Source of the DNA: Vibrio jasicida CAIM 1864 = LMG 25398
Lineage (GTDB): Bacteria; Pseudomonadota; Gammaproteobacteria; Enterobacterales; Vibrionaceae
Direction: 5' to 3'
NCBI RefSeq assembly: GCF_000400365.1
Contig: NZ_BAOG01000025.1
Coordinates: 62,001 to 126,000, forward strand
Length of the DNA: 64,000 bases
The notes under the pieces are model-generated. The model was not told the origin of the DNA, made no database searches, and saw only the letters and a list, made by a program, of their open reading frames with translations. Position numbers and translations under genes: made by a program. This document shows, one piece after another, positions 34,741 through 44,349 of this stretch. Position 1 is the first letter of the stretch, and each line of letters begins with the position of its first letter.

Positions 34741-34911
34741 TTATTTGATTTTAGCTTCTTTGTACATAACGTGCTGGCGTACAACTGGATCAAATTTCTT
34801 GATCTCAAATTTGCCTGGCATGTTACGCTTGTTCTTATCTGTTGTGTAGAAGTGGCCAGTACCTGCTGAAGATACTAGACGGATTTTCTCACGAACGCCT
34901 TTCTTTGCCAT
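34741..34911 (-). CDS. rpmG: 50S ribosomal protein L33
   Basis: A 56-residue basic protein read from the ATG at 34911 to a TAA at 34743-34741. It begins [19 protein letters not shown] and ends with KEAKIK, matching bacterial L33 of the zinc-free (C-minus) type, since it has no cysteine pairs. It follows rpmB by 13 bases, the usual rpmB-rpmG operon. Confidence 0.97.
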
Positions 34912-34924
34912 TGCCTATTTCCTC

Positions 34925-35161
34925 TTAAACGTTTTCGCCACGTGCACGGATATCAGCAAGAACAGTATCGATACCCTTCTTGTCGATGATGCGCATACCT
35001 TTTGCAGTAAGGCGTAGTTTAACAAAACGTTTTTCGCTCTCTACCCAGAAACGATGAGTTTGTAGGTTCGGCAGAAAACGACGCTTAGTAGCATTTCGTG
35101 CGTGTGAACGGTTGTTACCCGTTACTGGACGCTTACCAGTTACTTGGCATACTCGTGACAT
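34925..35161 (-). CDS. rpmB: 50S ribosomal protein L28
   Basis: A 78-residue basic protein starting [17 protein letters not shown] at the ATG at 35161; a further five codons upstream in frame would not match L28. [20 protein letters not shown] is the typical central block. It has no CxxC zinc motif, matching the zinc-free L33 partner. It is the first gene of the rpmBG operon with a strong promoter at 35290-35318. Confidence 0.97.
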   Translation of the reverse strand: MSRVCQVTGKRPVTGNNRSHARNATKRRFLPNLQTHRFWVESEKRFVKLRLTAKGMRIIDKKGIDTVLADIRARGENV

Positions 35162-35289
35162 GAATGTCTTCTCCAAAATCGTTTCAGCTCGATATCAACC
35201 TTGGTGGCCGAACCTCTCTATTTCTCGGAAAGAAGTTAGAGGTTAAGAACCGCTATGGAAAATCCATACAAGGCTATCAAAGGTCGCGC

Positions 35290-35318
35290 ATTATACTAAC
35301 TTGATATGCATTGCTCAA
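35290..35318 (-). promoter_or_regulatory. Sigma-70 promoter of rpmB-rpmG
   Basis: On the minus strand TTGAGC and TATAAT are 17 bases apart. The bases after the -10 are GCGCGACC, a GC-rich discriminator as found at stringently controlled ribosomal promoters. The predicted leader to rpmB is about 120 bases. Confidence 0.75.
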
Positions 35319-35464
35319 GACCCGAACAGATCCTTTTTACAGGTTTTCGTGATCTTTTTTTAGACAGCAGGTTTTTTCTAGCAGTCCAAGCTGAATTCAG
35401 TTAAAAATTTAGTGGCGAGGATGATAGCAGATTTTTAGCAACTAACAACCTAAAAAATGCACAG

Positions 35465-36142
35465 TTATATCCACCCTCTTTCTGCAAAAGAAACGCTTTC
35501 GCCATCACCGATAACGAAATGGTCCAAAATCCGTATATCCACCAGCGCTAAAGCATCGATTAATCGTCGCGTAATTCGTCTGTCTGCTTGGCTCGGCTCT
35601 GCAACACCAGACGGGTGATTGTGTGCCAGAATCAAAGCAGCTGCGTTATGATGCAGGGCTCGCTTGACCACTTCTCTCGGATAAACCGACGCGGCATCTA
35701 GTGTGCCTTCAAACAAAATCTCATCTTTTATTACTCTATGCTGGTTATCTAAGAAAAGAATGTAGAAAGCCTCTCTTTGTCGATCTCTCAATATAGAAGA
35801 AAGATACATTTTAGTTTGTTCGGGGCTGGTTAATGCATCACCACGCTTTAAGGTTTCGGCTAAATAACGTTGCGTCATTTCCAAGACAGCTTGTAACTGC
35901 ACGTATTTCGCTTGTCCCAACCCTTTGTGTTGGCAGAATTCTTTTTCGGTTGCAGAAAAAAGCTGGCGAAGTGAACCGAAATCTTGAATAAGAAAATCAG
36001 CCAATTCGATGACATTCATACCTTGTGTGCCAGTGCGAAGAAAAATCGCCAATAGTTCAGCATCGCTCAAAGCTTGCGGCCCTCTGTGTAGCAGCTTCTC
36101 TCGTGGCATAGAATCAGTAGGTAAGGATTTAAGGGTCATCAT
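35465..36142 (-). CDS. radC: RadC-family JAB-domain protein
   Basis: A 225-residue protein with an N-terminal helix-hairpin-helix-type region and a C-terminal JAMM/MPN+ domain whose metal motif is intact: HNHPSG, then Ser and Asp in SQAD. The biochemical function of RadC is unsettled; earlier links to DNA repair were withdrawn. Start could be either of two adjacent ATG codons (36142 or 36139). It is divergent from coaBC. Confidence 0.93.
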   Translation of the reverse strand: MMTLKSLPTDSMPREKLLHRGPQALSDAELLAIFLRTGTQGMNVIELADFLIQDFGSLRQLFSATEKEFCQHKGLGQAKYVQLQAVLEMTQRYLAETLKRGDALTSPEQTKMYLSSILRDRQREAFYILFLDNQHRVIKDEILFEGTLDAASVYPREVVKRALHHNAAALILAHNHPSGVAEPSQADRRITRRLIDALALVDIRILDHFVIGDGESVSFAERGWI

Positions 36143-36480
36143 TAGCTCTCTTTCTCTAGTGAACTCCTATTGCACAAAACAAAAGCAGAAATTCGAAACT
36201 GACTTTTGTTTTTTCCGTTAGCCGCAGCTTTTTTATGTAATTTAGCAATCCATCAGAATGTACCGCGTTCAACCAGTTCGTCTTTTCTCCCCTGTGGATT
36301 TCTAAAAAGGCATAGACCTCTTCTCTAAAATTTGAACACAAAAAACCATTATTGAGGCTCTAGAAATCCCAATAATTAATATTCTGTAGTTTGATATGGA
36401 TTAGCTTCTCATCAGATTTGCTTGGGCGATGATAGATTCAGTTGTGCTAAACTCGTCGCCAGAAAAATTGGAGATCTCAC
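36143..36480. other. Divergent radC/coaBC intergenic region
   Basis: A 338-base gap with no credible gene; a 61-codon minus-strand frame in it has no recognisable features. AT-rich stretches near 36200-36240 and 36340-36400 probably hold the divergent promoters, but no hexamer pair stands out. Confidence 0.6.
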
Positions 36481-37680
36481 ATGCAAACACTCGCAGGAAA
36501 GAAAATTCTACTCGGCATCAGTGGCGGTATTGCCGCGTATAAATGTGCGGAGCTAACCCGTCGCCTAATAGAAAGAGGCGCGCAAGTTCAAGTAGTGATG
36601 ACCAAAGCGGCGAAGGAGTTCATTACTCCCTTAACCATGCAGGCAGTCTCTGGACGCCCGGTGTCGGATAGCTTGTTAGACCCAGCAGCAGAAGCGTCGA
36701 TGGGTCACATTGAACTGGCAAAATGGGCAGATTTGGTTCTTCTTGCTCCTGCAACTGCAGATTTGATTGCACGTATGTCGGCAGGCATGGGTAATGACTT
36801 GCTTACTACGTTAGTACTTGCGACAGATTCACCAGTAGCGGTATCTCCGGCGATGAATCAACAGATGTACCGCAATGTCGCAACTCAAGAAAACATCGCG
36901 ACACTGGCACGCCGCGGTATGCACATTTGGGGTCCTGCGGCCGGTGAGCAAGCATGTGGCGATGTTGGTCCTGGTCGAATGCTAGAGCCAATGCAACTTG
37001 TCGGCTTATGTGAGCAGTTCTTCCAACCGAAACTGTTGGCAGGAAAATCGGTATTGATCACCGCAGGTCCAACTCGTGAAGCAATTGATCCAGTGCGTTA
37101 CATTTCTAACCACAGCTCAGGAAAGATGGGCTTTGCACTAGCAAATGCCGCAGCGCAATTGGGTGCGAAGGTCACGCTAGTCAGTGGACCTGTCAGCTTG
37201 AATACGCCAGCAGGTGTTGAGCGTATCAATGTTGCGAGTGCACAAGAGATGCATGATGCTGTAATGGCTCACGCGCCTAACCACGATGCTTTCATTAGCT
37301 GCGCCGCCGTAGCAGATTACCGTCCAGAAAATGTGGCGTCTCAAAAGTTGAAAAAGACCGAAAACAACGATCAGATGACCATCAACATGGTCAAAAATCC
37401 TGATATCGTAGCGACCGTCGCCAACATGACAGAGCAACGTCCATTCACCGTTGGTTTTGCAGCAGAGACCAACGACGTAGAAACCTACGCTCGCGGTAAA
37501 CTGGTAAAGAAAAACCTCGATATGATTTGTGCGAACGATGTTTCTGTTGAAGGCCAAGGTTTTAACAGTAACGACAACGCCATCACTTTATTCTGGCCAG
37601 AAGGCGAGCAGGCGTTGGCACTAGAATCCAAAGAAGCGCTAAGTTTCAGAATTTTGGAAAAAATGCACGAATTGATGTAA
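36481..37680 (+). CDS. coaBC: Bifunctional phosphopantothenoylcysteine decarboxylase/phosphopantothenate-cysteine ligase
   Basis: A 399-residue fusion (Dfp) for two steps of CoA synthesis. The FMN-dependent decarboxylase CoaC covers about residues 1-190 ([10 protein letters not shown] at the start, PAMNQQMY, and the catalytic cysteine in [10 protein letters not shown]). The CTP-dependent ligase CoaB follows, with [25 protein letters not shown] and the KLKK motif. It completes the CoA gene pair with coaD 4 kb upstream. Confidence 0.96.
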   Translation: MQTLAGKKILLGISGGIAAYKCAELTRRLIERGAQVQVVMTKAAKEFITPLTMQAVSGRPVSDSLLDPAAEASMGHIELAKWADLVLLAPATADLIARMSAGMGNDLLTTLVLATDSPVAVSPAMNQQMYRNVATQENIATLARRGMHIWGPAAGEQACGDVGPGRMLEPMQLVGLCEQFFQPKLLAGKSVLITAGPTREAIDPVRYISNHSSGKMGFALANAAAQLGAKVTLVSGPVSLNTPAGVERINVASAQEMHDAVMAHAPNHDAFISCAAVADYRPENVASQKLKKTENNDQMTINMVKNPDIVATVANMTEQRPFTVGFAAETNDVETYARGKLVKKNLDMICANDVSVEGQGFNSNDNAITLFWPEGEQALALESKEALSFRILEKMHELM

Positions 37681-37840
37681 TTGCCATTCGCTTTTCATAG
37701 AAAACTGGCACAAATTTGGTACAAACATGACAAGTGAGGGTGTTAAAGCTCCCATTACCTCCTCACTGGTCTAGTTTGATGCCAAAGAGCGTCTTATAAT
37801 CCCCTCCGCTCAACTTTGTATTTTGAAAGGAAGTAACTAA

Positions 37841-38431
37841 ATGGCCGGCAGTAAAAAATCCAATCGTCGTGAAGAAATCTTGCAAGCTCTCGCGCAGATG
37901 CTTGAATCTACAGAAGGTGCTTCACGCATTACTACGGCAAAATTGGCGAAACAGGTCGGTGTTTCAGAAGCGGCACTTTACCGCCACTTCCCAAGTAAAG
38001 CTCGCATGTTTGAAGGCTTGATTGAGTTCATCGAAGAAGCACTCATGACTCGCATCAACCGCATTTTGGATGATGAGAAAGACACGCTAGAGCGCATTCG
38101 TATGGTAATGCACCTTATCTTGGCATTCTCAGAACGTAACCCAGGTTTGACACGCATTCTTTCTGGTCATGCTCTAATGTTTGAAAATGAGCGCCTACGC
38201 GATCGCATCAACCAACTGTTTGAACGTATCGAAACACAGCTTCGTCAGATCCTACGTGAACGTAAGATCCGTGAAGGCAAATCGTTCCCAGTGGAAGAGC
38301 GCATTTTAGCCGCTCAAATCCTAGGACAAGTTGAAGGCAGCTTGAACCGCTTTGTTCGTAGTGATTTCAAATACCAACCAACCGCGAACTTTGACGAGTA
38401 TTGGGCACTTCTCAGCGCACAAATTAAGTAG
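37841..38431 (+). CDS. slmA: Nucleoid occlusion factor SlmA
   Basis: A 196-residue TetR-family DNA-binding protein that blocks FtsZ-ring assembly over the nucleoid. The helix-turn-helix near residues 30-55 reads [23 protein letters not shown] in part. The order coaBC-slmA-pyrE is the standard one. TATAAT at 37795-37800 is a candidate -10 for its promoter; the -35 is weak. The ribosome-binding site AAGGAAG lies just before the ATG. Confidence 0.95.
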   Translation: MAGSKKSNRREEILQALAQMLESTEGASRITTAKLAKQVGVSEAALYRHFPSKARMFEGLIEFIEEALMTRINRILDDEKDTLERIRMVMHLILAFSERNPGLTRILSGHALMFENERLRDRINQLFERIETQLRQILRERKIREGKSFPVEERILAAQILGQVEGSLNRFVRSDFKYQPTANFDEYWALLSAQIK

Positions 38432-38436
38432 AGATT

Positions 38437-39387
38437 ATGAGTAAAGACAAATTCACTAAGCCGGAGTTTTCTCTTTCACTTCTCCACCCTCGTAACTGGG
38501 GTGTTTGGCTCGGCTTTGGCTTTTTGGCTATCGTGGTCAATATCCTTCCATACCGTATGTTGCTGTCGTTAGGCCGTACACTTGGCCACCTCGGTATGCA
38601 CTACGGCAAAGGTCGTGTCCATGTCGCAACACGTAACCTTGAACTGGCTTTTCCAGATAAAGCGCCTGAAGAGATCCAACACATTATTGAAGAGAACTTC
38701 AAGAATACCGGTATGGCACTGATCGAAACCGGTATCACTTGGTTTTGGCCGACATGGCGTTTCAAAACTCTGATCATTGAGAAAGACCTAGTCGCACTTC
38801 GTGAGAAAGCCGCAGAAGGTAAAGGTGTATTACTGTGTTGTGTACATGCTTTAAATCTTGAAATCACCGCTCGTGCTTTCGGCGTGTTAGGTGTTGCAGG
38901 CTATGGCGCTTTCCGTCCGCACAACAACCCAGCGTACAACTTCATTCAGTACTGGGGACGCACACACAACGGCAACAAACTCATTGACCGCAAAGACGTT
39001 AAACAAATGATTCGTGTTCTACGCAGCGGTGAACGTTTGTTTTACTTACCGGATCACGATTACGGTCGTAACAAATCGGTATTCGTCCCTTTCTTCGCAA
39101 TTGAAGACGCTTGTACTACAACTGGCACCAGCATTCTGGCTTACACGTCCAAGTGCTCGATAATTCCGGGCTCTGGCTTCCGCAATGGAGATGGTAAGTA
39201 TGAAATCATCGCTGATAAGTGCATTGAAGCCGACTATCCGAAAAAAGACGAAGTAGCGGCAGCGGCTTATATGAACACCTTTGTAGAAGAAGTTATTCTG
39301 CGCGCACCAGAGCAGTGGATGTGGCTGCACAAACGCTACAAGACCATGGCTGATGAAACTGCGCCAAAAGGTATTCGCTATAAGTAA
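38437..39387 (+). CDS. lpxL: Lipid A lauroyltransferase (LpxL/HtrB)
   Basis: A 316-residue late acyltransferase of lipid A. LHPRNWGVW leads to a membrane segment near residues 21-38. The catalytic motif is HX4E with H137 and E142 (VHALNLE), and the YRPHNN-like FRPHNNPAYN and LPDHDYG blocks resemble E. coli LpxL. It starts five bases after slmA, so is likely co-transcribed with it, and is followed by a terminator. The lpxM-like partner is at 12870-13859. Confidence 0.9.
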   Translation: MSKDKFTKPEFSLSLLHPRNWGVWLGFGFLAIVVNILPYRMLLSLGRTLGHLGMHYGKGRVHVATRNLELAFPDKAPEEIQHIIEENFKNTGMALIETGITWFWPTWRFKTLIIEKDLVALREKAAEGKGVLLCCVHALNLEITARAFGVLGVAGYGAFRPHNNPAYNFIQYWGRTHNGNKLIDRKDVKQMIRVLRSGERLFYLPDHDYGRNKSVFVPFFAIEDACTTTGTSILAYTSKCSIIPGSGFRNGDGKYEIIADKCIEADYPKKDEVAAAAYMNTFVEEVILRAPEQWMWLHKRYKTMADETAPKGIRYK

Positions 39388-39403
39388 GTGATAAAGATAA
39401 AAG

Positions 39404-39435
39404 AAAGGGGCTGATGGATATCCACCAGCCCCTTT
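39404..39435. terminator. Bidirectional terminator between lpxL and pyrE
   Basis: AAAGGGGCTG pairs with CAGCCCCTTT around a loop that holds a TGGATATCCA palindrome. A-rich and T-rich flanks let it serve both convergent genes. Confidence 0.9.
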
Positions 39436-39457
39436 TTCTTTAATGATGAAAGAACAA

Positions 39458-40099
39458 TTAAATGCCGTATTCCGCGCGGTACGCTTTTACTGCTTCTAGG
39501 TGCTCTTTGTCTGTACCTTTCTCTTCAAGGAAAGTCACAAGGTCTGTCAGGCTAACGATTGAGATGATTGCACAACCAAAGTCACGCTCTACTTCTTGAA
39601 TCGCAGACAACTCACCTTTGCCTTTTTCTTGACGGTCAATCGCAACCAACACGCCTGCTAGGTCCGCACCGTTTGCTTGGATGATTTCCATTGATTCGCG
39701 AATCGCGGTACCTGCTGTGATTACGTCATCTACTAGCATGATACGACCTTCAAGCGCAGAGCCTACAAGGTTGCCGCCTTCGCCGTGGTCTTTTGCTTCT
39801 TTACGGTTGAAGCAGTAAGGCGTGTCGATGTCGTGGTGATCCGCTAGCGCTACTGCAGTTGTAGTCGCGATTGGGATACCTTTGTACGCAGGGCCAAACA
39901 GTACATCAAACTCAATGCCTGAATCCGCAAGCGCTGCAGCGTAAAAACGACCAAGACGCGCTAGGTCACGACCAGTATTGAAAAGACCAGCGTTAAAGAA
40001 GTACGGGCTTTTACGGCCAGATTTCAAAGTAAACTCACCAAACTTAAGAACTTCTTTCTCAAGTGCAAACTCAATAAATTCACGCTGGTATGCTTTCAT
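39458..40099 (-). CDS. pyrE: Orotate phosphoribosyltransferase
   Basis: A 213-residue enzyme of pyrimidine synthesis. The PRPP-binding motif is [10 protein letters not shown]. The ATG at 40099 is chosen for its AGAGAG ribosome-binding site and agreement with E. coli PyrE (MK-Y-REFI start); the frame extends 11 codons upstream without reason. It lies downstream of rph on the same strand, separated by a probable attenuator and an ERIC-like repeat. Confidence 0.97.
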   Translation of the reverse strand: MKAYQREFIEFALEKEVLKFGEFTLKSGRKSPYFFNAGLFNTGRDLARLGRFYAAALADSGIEFDVLFGPAYKGIPIATTTAVALADHHDIDTPYCFNRKEAKDHGEGGNLVGSALEGRIMLVDDVITAGTAIRESMEIIQANGADLAGVLVAIDRQEKGKGELSAIQEVERDFGCAIISIVSLTDLVTFLEEKGTDKEHLEAVKAYRAEYGI

Positions 40100-40163
40100 T
40101 ATTTTCTCTCTAAATACAGGCTTGGTATCCATATTCCCAAGCAGTTAATAAACACTAATGCGT

Positions 40164-40307
40164 TATCTCCTAAGTAGATGGATTTACAGCTAGGCAGCAA
40201 GTTTTTCTATCCCTATGAGCATAGTCTTCCTATGTAAATAGGTCGGACTAGCGCTCCAGTAGAAAAGCGCAGCGAACAACGCTGTAGATTCATATACGAC
40301 GGAGATA
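40164..40307. repeat. ERIC-like palindromic repeat in the rph-pyrE gap
   Basis: A 144-base imperfect palindrome. The ends TATCTCC and GGAGATA are exact inverted repeats; inside, GATTTACAGC (40181-40190) faces GCTGTAGATT (40281-40290), and the apex holds CCTAT-GTAA-ATAGG (40229-40242). The right half (GCAGCGAAC onward to CGACGGAGATA) resembles the ERIC/IRU consensus ending in ATGACGGGTATA. ERIC elements are non-coding, transcribed repeats of enterobacteria and vibrios. Confidence 0.75.
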
Positions 40308-40311
40308 AAAA

Positions 40312-40336
40312 AATAGCCCCCATAATGGGAGCTATT
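40312..40336 (-). terminator. Probable pyrE attenuator hairpin after rph
   Basis: On the minus strand AATAGC and GCTATT arms, with inner CCCAT/ATGGG pairing, form a hairpin followed by seven Ts. It begins four bases after the rph stop codon. The same arrangement in E. coli is the UTP-sensing rph-pyrE attenuator, where a closely following ribosome prevents termination. Confidence 0.75.
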
Positions 40337-40340
40337 AAAA

Positions 40341-41057
40341 TCAATTGGCTAACGCCGCCTTCTGCGCTGCGACAATTTCCGTAATGCCGACTTTCGCCGA
40401 CTCTAGCAGAGCCATCAGCTGCTCGTGACTGAACGGTTCACCTTCTGCGGTGCCCTGAATTTCAATCATCTTGCCTTCTTCTGTCATCACTACATTCATG
40501 TCTGTGTCTGCCGCTGAATCTTCAACGTACTCAAGGTCACACAGAACATCATCACCTAGTAAACCAACAGAAACTGCCGCTACGTGACCTTTCATTGGGT
40601 TTGCTTTTAGCTTTCCGCTATCCACTAAGTGTTGGAACGCATCTGCCATTGCAACGCTTGCGCCGCTGATAGATGCAGTGCGAGTACCGCCATCTGCTTG
40701 GATAACATCACAGTCAACCGTGATCATGAACTCACCCATCGCTTGTAGATCAACGACAGCGCGTAGGCTACGTGCGATCAAGCGTTGGATTTCCATCGTA
40801 CGACCACCTTGCTTACCGTTCGCCGCTTCACGACGAGTGCGCGAGTGAGTCGCACGAGGTAGCATGCCGTATTCAGCCGTTACCCAGCCTTTACCTTGAC
40901 CTTTTAGCCAACGAGGCACAGATTCTTCAACGGTCGCATTACACAACACTTTGGTGTTACCAAACTCAACTAACACTGAGCCTTCAGCGTAAGCTGTGTA
41001 GTTACGAGTAATTTTGATTGGGCGAACTTGGTCCGCCTTGCGATCGTTTGGACGCAT
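40341..41057 (-). CDS. rph: Ribonuclease PH
   Basis: A 238-residue phosphorolytic 3'-5' exoribonuclease that trims tRNA 3' ends. It begins [16 protein letters not shown] and keeps the [20 protein letters not shown] block. I chose the ATG at 41057, two codons inside the longest frame, as AAGG lies nine bases before it. The 3' end is intact, unlike the frameshifted rph of E. coli K-12. It precedes pyrE and its leader. Confidence 0.96.
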   Translation of the reverse strand: MRPNDRKADQVRPIKITRNYTAYAEGSVLVEFGNTKVLCNATVEESVPRWLKGQGKGWVTAEYGMLPRATHSRTRREAANGKQGGRTMEIQRLIARSLRAVVDLQAMGEFMITVDCDVIQADGGTRTASISGASVAMADAFQHLVDSGKLKANPMKGHVAAVSVGLLGDDVLCDLEYVEDSAADTDMNVVMTEEGKMIEIQGTAEGEPFSHEQLMALLESAKVGITEIVAAQKAALAN

Positions 41058-41232
41058 GGGCATCTACCTTAAGTAATGAGGAGAAGACGATTTGGTTGGG
41101 CGCAGATTATAACGGAATCGATTAAATAAAGCTATCTGGACAATCTCGCCACAGAATAGCAAAGCCTCTGCCATCTTGCTGTGCTACTATTGCGTGGTAA
41201 TTTTCAGCAAATTTAAAAGACAGGAAAATTCG

Positions 41233-42099
41233 ATGATTTACAGTATGACAGCGTATGCGCGCAAAGAAGTAAAAGGCGATTGGGGCAGCGCAGTGTGGGA
41301 GATCCGCAGTGTAAACCAACGCTACCTAGAAACTTACTTCCGCATGCCAGAACAGTTCCGTGCTCTTGAGCCAGTACTGCGTGAGCGTTTTCGTAAGCGC
41401 CTAGCTCGCGGCAAAGTAGAATGTAATCTGCGTTTTGAAGCAAACCCAGCAGCAAAAGCAGAGCTTAGCATTAACGAAGCACTGGCAAACCAAGTGATCA
41501 AAGCTGCTGAGCAAGTGATGCACATGACTGGCGAACTAAGCCGCATCAACCCATTCCAAGTCATGCAATGGCCTGGTGTGATGGAAACACCTGAGCAAAA
41601 TATGGATGAGGTGAACAAAGAACTGCTTGCTGCATTTGATGAAGCAATTGGTGAGTTCATCGAAGCGCGTGGCCGTGAAGGCGACAACATGAAAGCGCTT
41701 ATCGAACAACGCCTAGAAGCGATCACATCAGAAGTCGTGAAAGTGCGCGCACGCATGCCAGAAATCCTAGAGTGGCAACGTGAGCGTCTGTTCTCGAAGT
41801 TTGAAGATGCGAAAGTAGAGCTAGACCCATCTCGCGTTGAGCAAGAGCTTATCCTTCTGGCGCAGAAATCAGACGTAGCAGAAGAGCTAGATCGTCTTGA
41901 TTCTCACGTGAAAGAAACCACAAACATCCTGAAGAAAGGTGGCGCAGTCGGTCGTCGTTTAGATTTCATGATGCAAGAGTTCAACCGTGAATCGAACACG
42001 CTAGCGTCAAAATCAATCAGCACAGACATCACTGCATCAGGTGTTGAACTGAAAGTTCTGATTGAGCAAATGCGCGAACAAATTCAGAACATCGAGTAA
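41233..42099 (+). CDS. yicC: YicC-family endoribonuclease
   Basis: A 288-residue YicC protein. It begins MIYSMTAYARKE and ends with ISTDITASGVELKVLIEQMREQ in part, both family signatures. YicC proteins are RNA endonucleases in E. coli. The ATG at 41233 follows AGGA; 19 further codons upstream in frame are not conserved. It is divergent from rph, the standard order, and is followed by a terminator. Confidence 0.95.
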   Translation: MIYSMTAYARKEVKGDWGSAVWEIRSVNQRYLETYFRMPEQFRALEPVLRERFRKRLARGKVECNLRFEANPAAKAELSINEALANQVIKAAEQVMHMTGELSRINPFQVMQWPGVMETPEQNMDEVNKELLAAFDEAIGEFIEARGREGDNMKALIEQRLEAITSEVVKVRARMPEILEWQRERLFSKFEDAKVELDPSRVEQELILLAQKSDVAEELDRLDSHVKETTNILKKGGAVGRRLDFMMQEFNRESNTLASKSISTDITASGVELKVLIEQMREQIQNIE

Positions 42100-42125
42100 T
42101 AAAGACCTCGATGAGATATCTAAAG

Positions 42126-42148
42126 AGCCTCGCACTGCGGGGCTTTTT
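42126..42148 (+). terminator. Terminator after yicC
   Basis: AGCCTCGC and GCGGGGCT arms (one G-T pair) on an ACT loop, followed by five Ts. Confidence 0.88.
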
Positions 42149-42225
42149 ATTTGCTGATGCTTCACTTGCTTCCTATATATAAAACCAATAGTCTTGTGTG
42201 GTTACTCCTAAACCATTGAATCGCC

Positions 42226-43641
42226 ATGACTCGTCCGCATTGCTTCGTCCTGCAACATGACTCCCCTATTTCTTTCTATCCTGATAAAAATCAGTTGATG
42301 ATTGATGGTGAGGAGATTCATTTAGAGCCATTGCAAGCAAGATTGCTCAGCTGCTTTATCGAGAACCGTGGGAACGTACTGAGTACCCAGCAAATCGCCG
42401 ATGATGTCTGGCAAAGGACGCAAGTTTCCGACAACTTGGTGAGACAAGTCATTAGTCTACTGCGCAGTCAGCTTCAGGACAAAACGCGTCCGTATCGCAT
42501 CATTCAGACCATTCCTAAGCAAGGTTACTTATTTGATATCGAAGTGACTGAGCCAAGCATAACGCGCCCTCCTATCACTGAAGAAGCGGTTCCCCTTACT
42601 CGTACCGCAAAGCCTAAAAACAAACGTATGGTTTTAGCTGTAGCGGCAATCCTGACGGTTGGGCTTATTATGGCTTGGGTAGTAAATGGTGACACCACAG
42701 ATGAAACAACGGTGATAACAGCACAACAAAGTGACGTAGTGCCCGTTTATATTCATGATATTACGCTCGATTCCAGCAGCAACTTTGAAATGGCAGAAAG
42801 CGTATATAACTATCTCTTCTATGGTCTAAATTCAGCCAAAAACCTATCCGGTTATCACTATTCTCAGTTATCCCAACAAAGTAAGCAGTCTCTTGCCAAC
42901 CACGGTGTTGAGCTCAAAAGTTGGATTAAGAAAGTAGAAGGCAATTATGTGCTTAGCGTCTTGGTGCAAAACAACCATCAACCCAACCAGAGCCAAAAGG
43001 TAGAGAAGACATTTAACCAAGATAACTTCTTCGATGCTATTGGCGATGTGATTTTAGAAATCAAAGCCATCATTGCCCCAATGAGTTCCGATTACGAAGT
43101 GGCTAGCCATCGCGTGACGTCCATCAGTAACTATGACGATTGGAAAGTGATCTCTGAAGGGATTTCTCTTTTCTATCAAGGTAAAGGTGGTCCCGCTTTT
43201 TCGGATATTGTTCAGCAGCTAAATACGATTCAACAGCAAGGGCGAGACAGCTATTTGGTCAGCGCTTTGTTGTCTTACTCTGAATCTTTAGCTTACTTAC
43301 GCGAGCACAAACAAGAAGACAGAGAGCAAGCGCTTCACTCAGCCAAGCAAGCGTTCGAACTAAACCCACGTTGTGATATTGCCAACCTCACTTTGGGGCT
43401 TGCTTTACTTATCAACCAGCATCCTGATCAAGCCTTCCCATACTTGTTTTACGCAGCAGAAAGCACGCCAAGTCCAATCAGTTTTTACTTACTCAGTGTG
43501 GCTGACAAACTCGCAGATAACCCGAAAGGCTCGCAATACAATTACCAACGCTATACTGAGATGAAAAAAGAACATAACGGGCAACTGTTTGATCTTATTG
43601 AATCTTCACAAAAAGCAAACCTATTCCAAACAGCCAAATAG
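42226..43641 (+). CDS. ToxR/CadC-like membrane-anchored winged-helix regulator
   Basis: A 471-residue one-component regulator. An OmpR-type winged helix covers about residues 18-105 (LEPLQARLLSCFIENRGN and the recognition-helix region NLVRQVISLLRSQL, then RTIPKQGYLF-like TIPKQGYLF). A linker is followed by one membrane helix at about 135-153 and a periplasmic domain of some 315 residues with helical TPR-like repeats near 350-450. That plan is shared with CadC and ToxR. The signal and target genes are unknown; the downstream membrane protein is a candidate target. Confidence 0.85.
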   Translation: MTRPHCFVLQHDSPISFYPDKNQLMIDGEEIHLEPLQARLLSCFIENRGNVLSTQQIADDVWQRTQVSDNLVRQVISLLRSQLQDKTRPYRIIQTIPKQGYLFDIEVTEPSITRPPITEEAVPLTRTAKPKNKRMVLAVAAILTVGLIMAWVVNGDTTDETTVITAQQSDVVPVYIHDITLDSSSNFEMAESVYNYLFYGLNSAKNLSGYHYSQLSQQSKQSLANHGVELKSWIKKVEGNYVLSVLVQNNHQPNQSQKVEKTFNQDNFFDAIGDVILEIKAIIAPMSSDYEVASHRVTSISNYDDWKVISEGISLFYQGKGGPAFSDIVQQLNTIQQQGRDSYLVSALLSYSESLAYLREHKQEDREQALHSAKQAFELNPRCDIANLTLGLALLINQHPDQAFPYLFYAAESTPSPISFYLLSVADKLADNPKGSQYNYQRYTEMKKEHNGQLFDLIESSQKANLFQTAK

Positions 43642-43818
43642 CCTCAGAACGGAAAACCGCTGCTCTCACCGATTGTTAAGTCGGCATCTCCAACGTTGAT
43701 GGGTATTCTGGATGTTTGATTTTTGTTTGGAGTTCAACTCGCTTGCCTTGCATCAAGCGTAAAAAACGCGCCTTCCACATACTTGTAAACCAAATCATTC
43801 ATTTCTTGGGATACACAC

Positions 43819-44295
43819 ATGTTGAAGAAGTTTGCTTTTCAGATCATTCCAATCCAGATCTTTCTGTTCGTCTTTTGGTTCAAAAATGGCTTTATCGATA
43901 AAGTGATGGGCATTCTACTTGGCATCATTACGCCTGATACTGCCTATGCAGGCGATACTTGGGCAGGCTGGAAAGGCTATATCGTTGGGACTTGGGATAA
44001 AAGCCAAGTCGGTCATGCACTGCTAAGTCCAACGTTTGACTTTATGTTCCCGATCCTCATTGCTTTGCAGTGCTTACCGTTTTTATTGGTGATTCGCTCG
44101 GTGCTGGCAGGTGAGTTTATGGCTGGAAAAGAGCGTCCATGGCTACTTTATGCGGCTTTTGCATCTCTATTCGTGACAGGTTGTATGGCTTTCACCCAAA
44201 CCATTACGGGTGCGAGTGATGGGCAATACCTATGGCAATTTATTGGTTTTAGCATGGTTGCCATCATGTATCTGCGTAACGAACAAGGTAAATAA
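43819..44295 (+). CDS. Four-helix inner-membrane protein of unknown function
   Basis: A 158-residue hydrophobic protein I cannot name. Predicted membrane segments are near residues 7-22, 75-95, 108-128 and 138-152, with a Trp/Gly-rich loop (DTWAGWKGYIVGTWDKSQVGHALLSP in two pieces, residues 46-71) between the first two. It starts 177 bases after the ToxR-like regulator and ends at a bidirectional terminator. The gap upstream has no gene. Confidence 0.7.
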   Translation: MLKKFAFQIIPIQIFLFVFWFKNGFIDKVMGILLGIITPDTAYAGDTWAGWKGYIVGTWDKSQVGHALLSPTFDFMFPILIALQCLPFLLVIRSVLAGEFMAGKERPWLLYAAFASLFVTGCMAFTQTITGASDGQYLWQFIGFSMVAIMYLRNEQGK

Positions 44296-44306
44296 AGTCA
44301 CATCAA

Positions 44307-44328
44307 AAGCCCCAATCCAATGGGGCTT
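44307..44328. terminator. Bidirectional terminator
   Basis: AAGCCCCA pairs with TGGGGCTT around ATCCAA, between the convergent membrane protein and EamA genes. Confidence 0.8.
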
Positions 44329-44349
44329 CTTCATGACGTTTAGTCTGTT

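Noticed and set aside
36156..36341. Minus-strand 61-codon frame upstream of radC
   Set aside because: No start site support and no recognisable features; it lies in an AT-rich promoter region.
41334..41756. Minus-strand 140-codon frame inside yicC
   Set aside because: It mirrors the codon pattern of yicC (Ser/Arg/Ala-rich shadow), with no independent support.
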